From assembly GCA_964579675.1 (NCBI GenBank), contig CAZOIA010000026.1:1-40367 (forward strand): a stretch of DNA of 40,367 nucleotides. Reading direction: 5' to 3'. The DNA is from CAZOIA01 sp964579675 (GTDB lineage Bacteria > Planctomycetota > Phycisphaerae > UBA1845 > PWPN01). Positions 24,949 to 32,700 of the stretch are shown here, one piece after another. Position 1 is the first letter of the stretch. Each line of letters begins with the position of its first letter. The notes under the pieces were generated by a model. That model did not search any database and was not told where the DNA came from. It saw only the letters and a list, made by a program, of their open reading frames with translations. Made by a program: the position numbers and the translations under genes.

Positions 24949-26109
24949 ATGGAAACGTGCTCCGTTGAGCAGGAGCAGGCTGATGCGGGTTCGGACCTAC
25001 AGCAGGAAGCGCGGGTCCGTCGAGGGCGAAGGAAATGGGCAAGCAGAATAGGCTATGGTATTGACCTGGCGGGATACTGGTTCGTCAATCGCATTCCACC
25101 CCGGCCGCGGGTCTTGAGGATCGAGGTCACCAACCACTGCAATCTCCGGTGCACGTTCTGCGACCGCGCGGTCATGACCCGGCCGAAGAAGGTGATAGAG
25201 TGGTCACTCTTCGAGCATATCTGCCGGGACGCTCTTGACTGGGGAATCCCTCATATCGGTCTCGGCCTGTTTGGGGAGGTGCTGCTCCACCCGCGGCTGC
25301 CGGAGATGGTCGCTTTCGCCAAGAGGAACGGGGCCCGCTGCGTGGAGATCACCACGAACGGGACGCTCCTGAATGAAGACAACATCCGCGGGCTTCTGGA
25401 AGCCGGCTTGGATGAAATACTTGTCTCCATAGACGCGTTCGAGCGATCCACGTACGAGAACATTCGGCTAGGGGCCTCTTACGACGAAGTGATCCGCAAC
25501 GTCCACACCCTGCTGAGGATACGGGACAAGCTGAAGGCCCGCACCAGGGTTCAGTTGAACTTCGTGTGCACGAGCGAGACCATCGGCGAAGTGGGAGCGT
25601 TTCATCGGTACTGGCGAAAGAAGGTGGACGGCTTCTTCTTCATTCCGTTCACGGGCTACGCACGGGTCCACGGCATGTCGGCCATGCCTCGGCCTCGCCT
25701 TCGGACGAAGTGCTACATGCTGTGGTACATGCTCGTGGCCTCGGTGGACGGGCGGGCCGGCGTCTGCTGTGCCGGGGACCCCAACATGGAACTGGACGTC
25801 GGCGATCTGCGGACGCGAACCTGCAAGGAGGTGTGGGAAGGGCCGGAGATCCGTCGGATCCGGCGGATCCATTTCCAACGGGCGTGGAAGGAATTGCCAG
25901 TCTGCACCCGCTGTGACATGACCTGTCCCTACACCCGCTGGGTGCGACATTTCGTAAGCACCTACGCTCGCATCTACGCCGCTTGGCCGCAGCAGATCCT
26001 CCATGCCGCGCGTCTTGCCCTTTCCCGGTCCCGAATCGCGTCAGCGTTGTTCGGAGGTCGCAATGGCCTGCGCAACGGAGAACACCATGAGGCAGTTGGC
26101 GAAGCCTGA
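24949..26109 (+). CDS. Radical SAM protein with SPASM-type C-terminal domain
   Basis: About 386 residues from ATG 24949. The start is uncertain; ATG 24844 is an alternative and the ribosome sites are weak. The radical SAM motif CNLRCTFC gives Cys64, Cys68, Cys71 after RIEVTNH. The glycine-rich strand GLGLFGEVLLHP and TTNGTLL follow. A C-terminal cysteine cluster (KCYMLWY, GVCCAGDP, VCTRCDMTCPYTRW) matches a SPASM domain that binds one or two extra clusters. Such proteins modify peptides or small molecules such as sugars; no precursor peptide gene is seen beside it. It overlaps the following oxidoreductase gene by 47 bp and probably heads the operon running to 30873. Confidence 0.86.
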   Translation: METCSVEQEQADAGSDLQQEARVRRGRRKWASRIGYGIDLAGYWFVNRIPPRPRVLRIEVTNHCNLRCTFCDRAVMTRPKKVIEWSLFEHICRDALDWGIPHIGLGLFGEVLLHPRLPEMVAFAKRNGARCVEITTNGTLLNEDNIRGLLEAGLDEILVSIDAFERSTYENIRLGASYDEVIRNVHTLLRIRDKLKARTRVQLNFVCTSETIGEVGAFHRYWRKKVDGFFFIPFTGYARVHGMSAMPRPRLRTKCYMLWYMLVASVDGRAGVCCAGDPNMELDVGDLRTRTCKEVWEGPEIRRIRRIHFQRAWKELPVCTRCDMTCPYTRWVRHFVSTYARIYAAWPQQILHAARLALSRSRIASALFGGRNGLRNGEHHEAVGEA

Positions 26110-27280
26110 TCAATCAGGCGTGTTGGCTGACCGGCTGGGCGCCGAGGAGCCGTCCGGAGACTGCCTCCGCACCTGCCGACGTGACACCAACCTTGCGGGA
26201 TTGAGGCAGCCCGACGCGTCGCCCCTCGGTACGCATGCGGAAACGGATCCGCCCGGCGACAAGTTGGCCGGACCGCGGATCGCGGTCATCGGTCTGGGCT
26301 ATTGGGGGCCGAACCTCGTCCGGAACCTCAACGCGATCATCGGCGAGAACCTCTGTGCCTGTAGCGATCGCGATCCGGCCCGTGCCGAGGCGATTGCGCG
26401 GAGCTATCCCGGCCTCGCGGTGGCCAGCGCTCCTCAGGCTATCTTCGCCGACCACGCGATCGATGCGGTTGCCATCGCCACACCGGTGGACACCCACTAT
26501 CCGCTGGCAAAGGCGGCACTGGAAGCGGGCAAGTCCGTGCTGGTCGAGAAACCCTTCACCTCCAGCATCGAGCAAGCCGAGGAACTCATCGAGCTGGCGG
26601 AGCGGAAGGGCAAAGTGCTCATGGTAGATCACACCTTCATTTTCAGCCCCGCGGTCCACAAGATGAAGGAAATCGTGGACGCCGGGCATCTGGGTGATCT
26701 CCTTTTCGTCGACAGCGTCCGGATCAACCTCGGGCTCTTCCAGCACGATGTCAACGTGGTGTGGGACCTTGCCCCCCACGATTTGTCGATTGTGGACTAC
26801 CTGGTGGGCCGGCTGCCCCGGAGCCTCTCCGCCTTCGGGGCCGCTCACGCCGGCAACGGCATCGAGAGTATCGGGTACCTGAACCTGGATTTCGGCGACG
26901 GCCTGATCGCCAGCTTCCACGTCAACTGGCTCTCCCCGGTTAAGATCCGCCACACCATGCTCGGCGGCAGCCGCAAGAGCCTCGTCTATAATGACCTGGA
27001 CCCGGTTGAGAAGATCAAGGTCTACGATAGCGGCATCACGGTCCACCACGACGATCTGGAAGGTCGGCGGCGCCAGCTCATCGACTACCGGACGGGCGAC
27101 GTATGGTCACCGCACATACCCGCTCAGGAACCTCTTCGGAACGTGGCCGCCCATTTCGTCGATTGCGTCGCCGGCCGCACAACGCCGATCACCGACGGTC
27201 AGGCCGGCCTGCGCATAACTCGCATCCTCGATGCCGCTCAACGCAGCATCAAAGCCCAGGGGGGGCGGATCACGCTATGA
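26063..27280 (+). CDS. Gfo/Idh/MocA family NAD(P)-dependent oxidoreductase
   Basis: A 405-residue sugar dehydrogenase-like protein. ATG 26063 is preceded by GGAGGT (26053-26058) at 4 bases; ATG 26087 with GGAG is also possible. The Rossmann motif VIGLGYWGPN begins at about 75, so the protein has an unusual 70-residue polar N-terminal extension. VLVEKPFTSS carries the catalytic-region Lys of the family, and DLAPHDLSIVDYL resembles the active-site His segment. Likely reaction: oxidation of a hydroxyl on a nucleotide sugar to a keto group for later transamination by the DegT enzyme three genes on. It ends with an ATGA overlap to the next gene. Confidence 0.9.
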   Translation: MACATENTMRQLAKPDQSGVLADRLGAEEPSGDCLRTCRRDTNLAGLRQPDASPLGTHAETDPPGDKLAGPRIAVIGLGYWGPNLVRNLNAIIGENLCACSDRDPARAEAIARSYPGLAVASAPQAIFADHAIDAVAIATPVDTHYPLAKAALEAGKSVLVEKPFTSSIEQAEELIELAERKGKVLMVDHTFIFSPAVHKMKEIVDAGHLGDLLFVDSVRINLGLFQHDVNVVWDLAPHDLSIVDYLVGRLPRSLSAFGAAHAGNGIESIGYLNLDFGDGLIASFHVNWLSPVKIRHTMLGGSRKSLVYNDLDPVEKIKVYDSGITVHHDDLEGRRRQLIDYRTGDVWSPHIPAQEPLRNVAAHFVDCVAGRTTPITDGQAGLRITRILDAAQRSIKAQGGRITL

Positions 27281-28686
27281 GTGAAGATCCGCTTGGACGA
27301 TACGATTACCGGTGGCCGTTGTCCGATCTGGGCGCCTCGGCCCATTGGCGAGCGGTTGACCAGGGGCGTGCGTATGAGCGTGATATGCCAGAGCACCCTG
27401 AGGAGTTGGCCGCTGACAGCCGGTGGCCGGCCCTGTTCCCTTCCCCGATCTGTTACGTGACTACTGCCAACGGTTCGCACGTCGCCCTGGAGAAGGTCGT
27501 GGGCCCCTCGANNNNNNNNNNCGTGAACCGGTTTCCCTATGTGCTCGCCCTTTCCTTCTGTCGCCAGCCACTCTCGGACCGACATCATCCGCGACGCATC
27601 TTCACCGGGATGCTGGAGGCGGGCGGAAGTGCGGCCGTGCAGGTCTTGGAGCCCGGACCGGACACGGATCGTGCGATGGATGCCGTCACCTCCGTGCCCG
27701 AAGAGCGGACGCACGAGCGCATTGCCCATTCCCGCCTGTCCACTCGCAGGGCCCTGACCAGTGGCGCCCCGGTGTTCGACGACGCTTACATGGTGTACGA
27801 GGTCAGCCTGGTCAAACCGGGCCGCGACTTCGAGGGCCGACGAATCTACGAAAAGCCGTGGATCGACGTGGGGAGCCACCGCCTCTATTTCCTGGAAATC
27901 AACGCAATCCAGCTCCGGCAGGACATTGCCGAGGGCCGGACTCAGATCCGCTGGCGCTCTCTGCCCGTCTGGCATCCGCGGTTCGAGTTGCAGGGCCCCG
28001 TGCCCGCGGCGACGCGACCCGGCGGAAATGGACGCTACACCAAGAGTTACACGCCCCATTATGCTTTTCCATCCGCCGACACGGCGGCGTTCGAGCCCGA
28101 CGCTCTGGTAAACGGCATGGCCGCAAGAACCCTGCCCCCTCTGCCGGAGGACCAGCTCGAGGTGGATAACGACCGGGCCCGCTGGCCATGTTTCTTCCCG
28201 TCATCGGCCGGGATGATCACCACCTGGGCCGCCGACGGTGTGCCCAACCTGATGCCCTGCGGCTCCACCACCGTGGTGAGTCGCCAACCGCTGGTTATCG
28301 CGCCTTGCGTGGCCTACGCCGCCATCAACGAGCGTTACGCGCCGCGGGCCTCACTGGGAACCATCCTCAAGACGGGCAGGTTCGGCTGCGGGGTGCCGTT
28401 CATCGACGATCGCGTCGTCGAGGCCATCAGGTACGCCGGGAACAACTCGATCACCAACGATCCGCGCAAGATCGCCAATGCCGGCCTGGCCGTGAAACCG
28501 GACGACTGGGCACCGGTGCTGCCCGCCCTCCCCGTGCACTTCGATTGCAAGGTGATCGGCCGGGTGAGGCTCGGCACGCACCTGATGTTCCTGGGACAGG
28601 TGCGCCGGATTCGGGTCCGGGCTGACGTGACCCCTGATCAACCTGTCCACTGGTGCCCCTGGGCAACGTTAGAAGGAGTTCGCTGA
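27277..28686 (+). CDS. Duplicated flavin-reductase-like split-barrel protein (contains assembly gap)
   Basis: About 469 codons if the 10 Ns count as written. The frame is open on both sides of the gap. The first half (about 45-240) and the second half (about 300-469) both look like flavin-reductase or FMN-binding split barrels: the second has FPSSAGMITTWAADG, NLMPCGSTTVVSRQPLVIAP and LGTILKTGRFGCGVPF; the first has LFPSPICYVTTANG and YVLALSFCRQPL at equivalent places. Two such domains in one chain would give an internal pseudo-dimer. The role may be supply of reduced flavin or binding of another cofactor for the neighbouring enzymes; this is inference. It starts in an ATGA overlap with the oxidoreductase and ends TGATG into the epimerase. 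Confidence 0.75.
   Translation: MSEDPLGRYDYRWPLSDLGASAHWRAVDQGRAYERDMPEHPEELAADSRWPALFPSPICYVTTANGSHVALEKVVGPSXXXXVNRFPYVLALSFCRQPLSDRHHPRRIFTGMLEAGGSAAVQVLEPGPDTDRAMDAVTSVPEERTHERIAHSRLSTRRALTSGAPVFDDAYMVYEVSLVKPGRDFEGRRIYEKPWIDVGSHRLYFLEINAIQLRQDIAEGRTQIRWRSLPVWHPRFELQGPVPAATRPGGNGRYTKSYTPHYAFPSADTAAFEPDALVNGMAARTLPPLPEDQLEVDNDRARWPCFFPSSAGMITTWAADGVPNLMPCGSTTVVSRQPLVIAPCVAYAAINERYAPRASLGTILKTGRFGCGVPFIDDRVVEAIRYAGNNSITNDPRKIANAGLAVKPDDWAPVLPALPVHFDCKVIGRVRLGTHLMFLGQVRRIRVRADVTPDQPVHWCPWATLEGVR
27512..27521. other. Assembly gap (10 N)
   Basis: Ten unresolved bases inside the flavin-reductase-like gene. A round number of Ns is usually a placeholder, so the true length, and any missing residues of the first domain, are unknown. 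Confidence 0.99.
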
Positions 28687-29705
28687 TGGTACAAGGTCGG
28701 TTTCTGATAACTGGCGGTGCAGGCTTCATCGGCTCGGAGCTGACGCGGCAACTGGCCGAACAGGACGCTCACGTGACGGTCGTTGACAACCTGGTCAACG
28801 GCAAGCGTGAGAATGTTGAAGACCTGCCGGGTGATCGCGTGAGCCTGGTCGTGGCCGACGTTCGCGACGCCCCGCGTATGGCGGACTTGATGCGGGGTGT
28901 AGACGTCGTGTTCCACCTGGCCTGCCTCGGCGTGCGGCATTCGATCCACTCACCGCACGAGAACCATGAGGTCAACGCCACCGCTACTCTGCAATTGCTG
29001 TCGCGGGCCCGGGACGTCGGCGTGAAACGTTTCGTGTACGTCTCCAGTTCCGAGGTCTATGGCACCGCCCGCTGGGCGCCGATGGACGAGGAGCATCCCA
29101 CGTTCCCCATGACCATCTACGGGGCATCGAAGCTCGCCGGTGAGTGCTACACGCGGGCCTTCCACCGGACCTACGACTACCCGGCCGTTGTTGTGCGACC
29201 GTTCAATGCGTATGGGCCGCGGTGTCATCATGAGGGCGACTGCGGAGAGGTGATCCCCAGGTTCATGCTCCGGTGCATGACCGGGCATCCCATGGTCATC
29301 TTCGGTGACGGGACCCAGTCCCGGGACTTTACCTACGTGAGCGACACAGCCCGGGGGATCATCCTCGCCGGTCTCGCCGACGAAGCGGTGGGGCGAACGG
29401 TCAACCTGGGCAGCGGGGTTGAGATCGCTATTGAGGCCCTGGCCCGTGAGGTGGCCAACGCGCTGGGACACCCGGACGCCGAAGTGGTCTACGATGATCC
29501 CCGCCCGGGAGACGTGCTGCGGTTGTATGCGGACACTTCGCTTGCTCAGCGGATGCTGGCATTCGAGCCGCGGGTCTCGATGCGCGAGGGATTGACCAGG
29601 CTCCGAGACTGGTATCTCAGTCAGCCCACCTCGCCGGAAGAACTGTTCGAGCAAGAGATCGTCCGCAATTGGGAGTTGGGCCGACTCGAGAATGTCAACG
29701 TCTGA
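28686..29705 (+). CDS. NAD-dependent epimerase/dehydratase (nucleotide-sugar SDR)
   Basis: A 339-residue extended short-chain dehydrogenase. ATG 28686 overlaps the previous stop (TGATG) and has AAGGAG (28672-28677) upstream. The cofactor motif GGAGFIGSE begins near residue 8, the catalytic segment is YVSSSEVYG followed by YGASK (YxxxK), and RPFNAYGPR and GDGTQSRDFTYVSD are typical of UDP- or dTDP-sugar enzymes. It would epimerise, dehydrate or oxidise a nucleotide sugar. With the oxidoreductase and aminotransferase around it, it fits a pathway to a modified amino sugar. It overlaps the aminotransferase gene by 14 bp. Confidence 0.92.
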   Translation: MVQGRFLITGGAGFIGSELTRQLAEQDAHVTVVDNLVNGKRENVEDLPGDRVSLVVADVRDAPRMADLMRGVDVVFHLACLGVRHSIHSPHENHEVNATATLQLLSRARDVGVKRFVYVSSSEVYGTARWAPMDEEHPTFPMTIYGASKLAGECYTRAFHRTYDYPAVVVRPFNAYGPRCHHEGDCGEVIPRFMLRCMTGHPMVIFGDGTQSRDFTYVSDTARGIILAGLADEAVGRTVNLGSGVEIAIEALAREVANALGHPDAEVVYDDPRPGDVLRLYADTSLAQRMLAFEPRVSMREGLTRLRDWYLSQPTSPEELFEQEIVRNWELGRLENVNV

Positions 29706-30873
29706 CCTGACACGTTGTCTTGACTTTGCCCGCCCGTGGCTGGCAGAGCCTGAGGCGGAGGCGGCCCGGCGGGCAGTGTTATCGGGCTGGGTGACTCAGG
29801 GGCCGGAGGTCGCCGCATTCGAGCGCGAGTTCGCCGCCTGCGTCGGAGCAGACCATGCCTGCGCCGTCTCCTCTTGCACCGCGGCTCTCCACCTGGCCCT
29901 GCGGGCCGTCGGCGTTCGACCCGGCGATGAAGTCGTCACCGTCAGCCATTCCTACATCGCGACGGCCAACAGCGTACGCTACTGCGGCGCGACGCCGGTT
30001 TTCGTGGATATCGACCCGGCGACGTTCAACATGGACCCGGGCCGGATCGAGGCCGTCCTCACCGAACGCACCCGGGCCATCCTGTGCGTCCACCAGATGG
30101 GGATGCCCTGCCAGCTCGAAACGATCCTCGGCATCGCCCGCCGCCACCGGTTGGCCGTGGTCGAGGACGCCGCCTGTGCCGTCGGCAGCGAAATCCGCCT
30201 CAACGGCCGGTGGACGCCTATCGGCAAGCCCCACGGCGACGTCGCCTGCTTCTCCTTCCACCCCCGAAAGCTGGTGACCACCGGCGACGGCGGTATCCTG
30301 ACGACCTCCAATCGCGATTGGGATCGCCAGTTCCGCCTCTGGCGGCACAACGGCATGGATGTGCCCGATCTGGATCGCCACGGCGCGAGAGAAATCATCT
30401 TCGAGACCTACCCCACGCTCGGCTACAACTATCGCATGAGCGATATAGCCGCGGCGGTGGGTCGGGCCCAGCTCAAACGACTACCCGAAATGGTCCACCG
30501 GCGCCGTCTCCTGGCCGCCCGCTACCACAGCTTACTGGCCGATCTGCCCGGGATTCACTTGCCGCAGGAACCGACCTGGGCACGCAGCAACTTCCAGAGC
30601 TACTGCGTGCGCCTGCCCCAGGGGTGTGATCAGAAGCAGGTCATGCAGTACATGCTGGACCGGAACGTCCCCACCCGGCGCGGGGTCATGTGCGCCCACC
30701 GAGAGGCCCCTTACGCCAACCTCCACCCTCGCCGCCCGCTCACCGAATCGGAGCAGGCCCAGGACCATACCATCCTGCTGCCAATGCACCACAAACTTAC
30801 CGAAGACGACCAGGCGTATGTGGCCGAGGCACTGAAAAACGCTTGTTGCCACGCGGTGCCGTGCGCCGTTTGA
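29692..30873 (+). CDS. DegT/DnrJ/EryC1 family sugar aminotransferase
   Basis: A 393-residue PLP enzyme that transfers an amino group, typically from glutamate, to a keto nucleotide sugar. SSCTAALHLAL (60-70) binds the cofactor phosphate, VEDAACAVGS contains the Asp that contacts the PLP ring nitrogen, and FSFHPRKLVTTGDGG holds the Schiff-base Lys193. Length and the C-terminal small domain are normal. It is the last gene of the operon; 26 bp later the convergent CorC-like gene ends. Combined with the Gfo/Idh/MocA enzyme it suggests 3- or 4-amino sugar formation. Confidence 0.93.
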   Translation: MSTSDLTRCLDFARPWLAEPEAEAARRAVLSGWVTQGPEVAAFEREFAACVGADHACAVSSCTAALHLALRAVGVRPGDEVVTVSHSYIATANSVRYCGATPVFVDIDPATFNMDPGRIEAVLTERTRAILCVHQMGMPCQLETILGIARRHRLAVVEDAACAVGSEIRLNGRWTPIGKPHGDVACFSFHPRKLVTTGDGGILTTSNRDWDRQFRLWRHNGMDVPDLDRHGAREIIFETYPTLGYNYRMSDIAAAVGRAQLKRLPEMVHRRRLLAARYHSLLADLPGIHLPQEPTWARSNFQSYCVRLPQGCDQKQVMQYMLDRNVPTRRGVMCAHREAPYANLHPRRPLTESEQAQDHTILLPMHHKLTEDDQAYVAEALKNACCHAVPCAV

Positions 30874-30899
30874 TCCGCCGGGCCGCTGCCCAAACGTGA

Positions 30900-32192
30900 T
30901 CAGGCCGATGCCCGGTCGGGCCGGACTTCCACCCGGAGCCGGTTGATCTTGCGCTCCTCCGCGTCGATGACCCGGAATGTGATGTTGTGGTAGCAGAGCT
31001 CCTCGCCGGCCTCGGGAATCTTACCCAGAGCGCTGAATACGAACCCTCCGACCGTGTCGTAGTCCTCGTCCTCGGGCAGTTGGGTGCTCAGTTCCTCGTT
31101 CAACTCGTCGATGTGAACCCGGGCGTCAACCTCAATCGTGTTCGGGTCGATGCGGCGGATGGGCTCGGGTTCCGGGACTTCATACTCGTCCGCGATCTCG
31201 CCCACGATCTCCTCCAGGATGTCCTCGATCGTGACCAGCCCCGCGGTGCCCCCGTATTCATCGAGCACGATCGCCAGGTGAACCTTCTGCTCCCGCAGCT
31301 CGGCGAGCAGGTCGGGGATTCGCTTCGACTCCGGGACGTAGGGCACCTTCCGCATCATCTCGATCGGGTCGAAATGATCGACGTGGTTGATGCTGAGCAG
31401 ATCCTTCGCGTAGAGCACACCCTTGATGTCATCGATGTTCTCCTCGTAGATCGGTATGCGCGAGTGACCCTCGCGGGCAATGAGTTCCTTGGCTTCGATC
31501 AGGGTGGCCGTTGACGGCAGCGCGATGATGTCGGTCCGCGGGGTCATGATCTCAGCCACGTCCGTGTCCCGGAACTCCATCACCGACTCGATCATGTCGG
31601 CGTCTTCTTCGTGCATCGCCCCCGCCGCCTCGCCCTCACTGACCACCCCCAGGATTTCCTTCTCGATTTCCTCTGCCTCGCTCTGCTGTTCATTCTCGCC
31701 CGGTATGCCCGCCAACCGACGGACCAGCCAGTCAACCAGGCGTTGGCACGCCACGAGCGGCACCAGGACCTTCTGCAGCACGAACAGCCCCGGAAGCATC
31801 GCGGCCAGAAAGGCGTCCCCGCCGTACCGGGCCCACGCGTTCGGGATCGCCACCCCGACCACCATGACCACGATCACCGAGGTTACAAAAATGGCGCCAT
31901 AATGCGCGACGGGCTCGCCGGCCGCCATAGCTCCGGTTGACGGACGCATGCCGAACACGTGGGCGATCAGCAGCACGAGGGCCAGGATCGCACTCAGCCG
32001 GACGAACGACGAGATGAACAGCAGCTCGTTTTGACGGGAGACCAACCGGCTCACAAGCTCCGCCTTGCCGCGCTTCTCAAGCCGCTCGGTGAGCCCGACC
32101 CGCGAGAAGTGCCGGACCGCCGCGTTCGCCGTCGTAAAAAAGACGATGACCACCGCCAGGGCCGAGCCGATCCAGAAGTCCGGACTATACAC
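30900..32192 (-). CDS. CorC/HlyC-type membrane protein with CNNM and CBS domains
   Basis: A 430-residue protein. The N-terminal DUF21/CNNM-like membrane domain (about 1-165, four hydrophobic segments) is followed by an acidic linker, a CBS pair (from EIMTPRTDIIAL to TAGLVTIEDILEEIVGEI) and a C-terminal CorC_HlyC domain (VDARVHIDELNEEL, DYDTVGGFVF). Members are implicated in Mg/Co ion transport or resistance. Its start overlaps the ybeY end by 8 bp. The phoH-ybeY-corC neighbourhood is common in bacteria, and the order here is phoH-pgpH-ybeY-corC on the minus strand. Confidence 0.92.
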   Translation of the reverse strand: MYSPDFWIGSALAVVIVFFTTANAAVRHFSRVGLTERLEKRGKAELVSRLVSRQNELLFISSFVRLSAILALVLLIAHVFGMRPSTGAMAAGEPVAHYGAIFVTSVIVVMVVGVAIPNAWARYGGDAFLAAMLPGLFVLQKVLVPLVACQRLVDWLVRRLAGIPGENEQQSEAEEIEKEILGVVSEGEAAGAMHEEDADMIESVMEFRDTDVAEIMTPRTDIIALPSTATLIEAKELIAREGHSRIPIYEENIDDIKGVLYAKDLLSINHVDHFDPIEMMRKVPYVPESKRIPDLLAELREQKVHLAIVLDEYGGTAGLVTIEDILEEIVGEIADEYEVPEPEPIRRIDPNTIEVDARVHIDELNEELSTQLPEDEDYDTVGGFVFSALGKIPEAGEELCYHNITFRVIDAEERKINRLRVEVRPDRASA

Positions 32193-32700
32193 TGCGCGTC
32201 ATCCTCCCTTGTTGGCGCCGCTGTCTCAAGGCTCGCTTCCGATCGTTGACCGTGGCCAGCACCCGGTTCTCGGCCTCCCGCATCCGTCGGCGGCCGGCCG
32301 GCGTGTGGTCCTCGTAGCCCATCAGGTGCAGCGTGCCGTGAACCGCGTAGCGGAGCAGTTCCTCACCAGCCTCCACTCGGAGCTGCCCGCCCTGTCGCGA
32401 CGCCGCTTCCGCCGAGACCACAATCTCCCCCTCGATCCGCTCGTCATCGGGATCGTCTCGCAAGTCGAACGCCAGGACGTCGGTCGCACGCGCCTCGCCC
32501 AGATGTCGTTCGTGCAGCGAGGCCATGACGCCGTCATCGACGATGGCGACACTGATCGTGCGTATCGGATGACCGCCCAAAGCGGCCCGCACCGCGCGAA
32601 CGATCTGCCGGGATGTGACTCCGTGGCTCGGGGCGAGACGGCGGACGCTGATCCCGCGTTCGCCGCCCTCGTCGGCGGATGTGTCGGTCTGCTCGCTCAC
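32185..32700 (-). CDS. ybeY: Endoribonuclease YbeY (rRNA maturation factor)
   Basis: A 171-residue zinc-dependent RNase used in 16S rRNA 3' maturation and ribosome quality control. GTG 32700 overlaps the pgpH stop (GTGA), with GGAGG 13 bases upstream; a longer open frame lies inside pgpH. The metal motif is HGTLHLMGYEDH (121-132): His121 and His125 have normal spacing, while the third His is one residue later than in E. coli (GYEDH rather than GYDH). The upstream ATDVLAFDL segment matches the family TDVLSFP motif, with Asp-Leu in place of Pro. Confidence 0.94.
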   Translation of the reverse strand: MSEQTDTSADEGGERGISVRRLAPSHGVTSRQIVRAVRAALGGHPIRTISVAIVDDGVMASLHERHLGEARATDVLAFDLRDDPDDERIEGEIVVSAEAASRQGGQLRVEAGEELLRYAVHGTLHLMGYEDHTPAGRRRMREAENRVLATVNDRKRALRQRRQQGRMTRSV

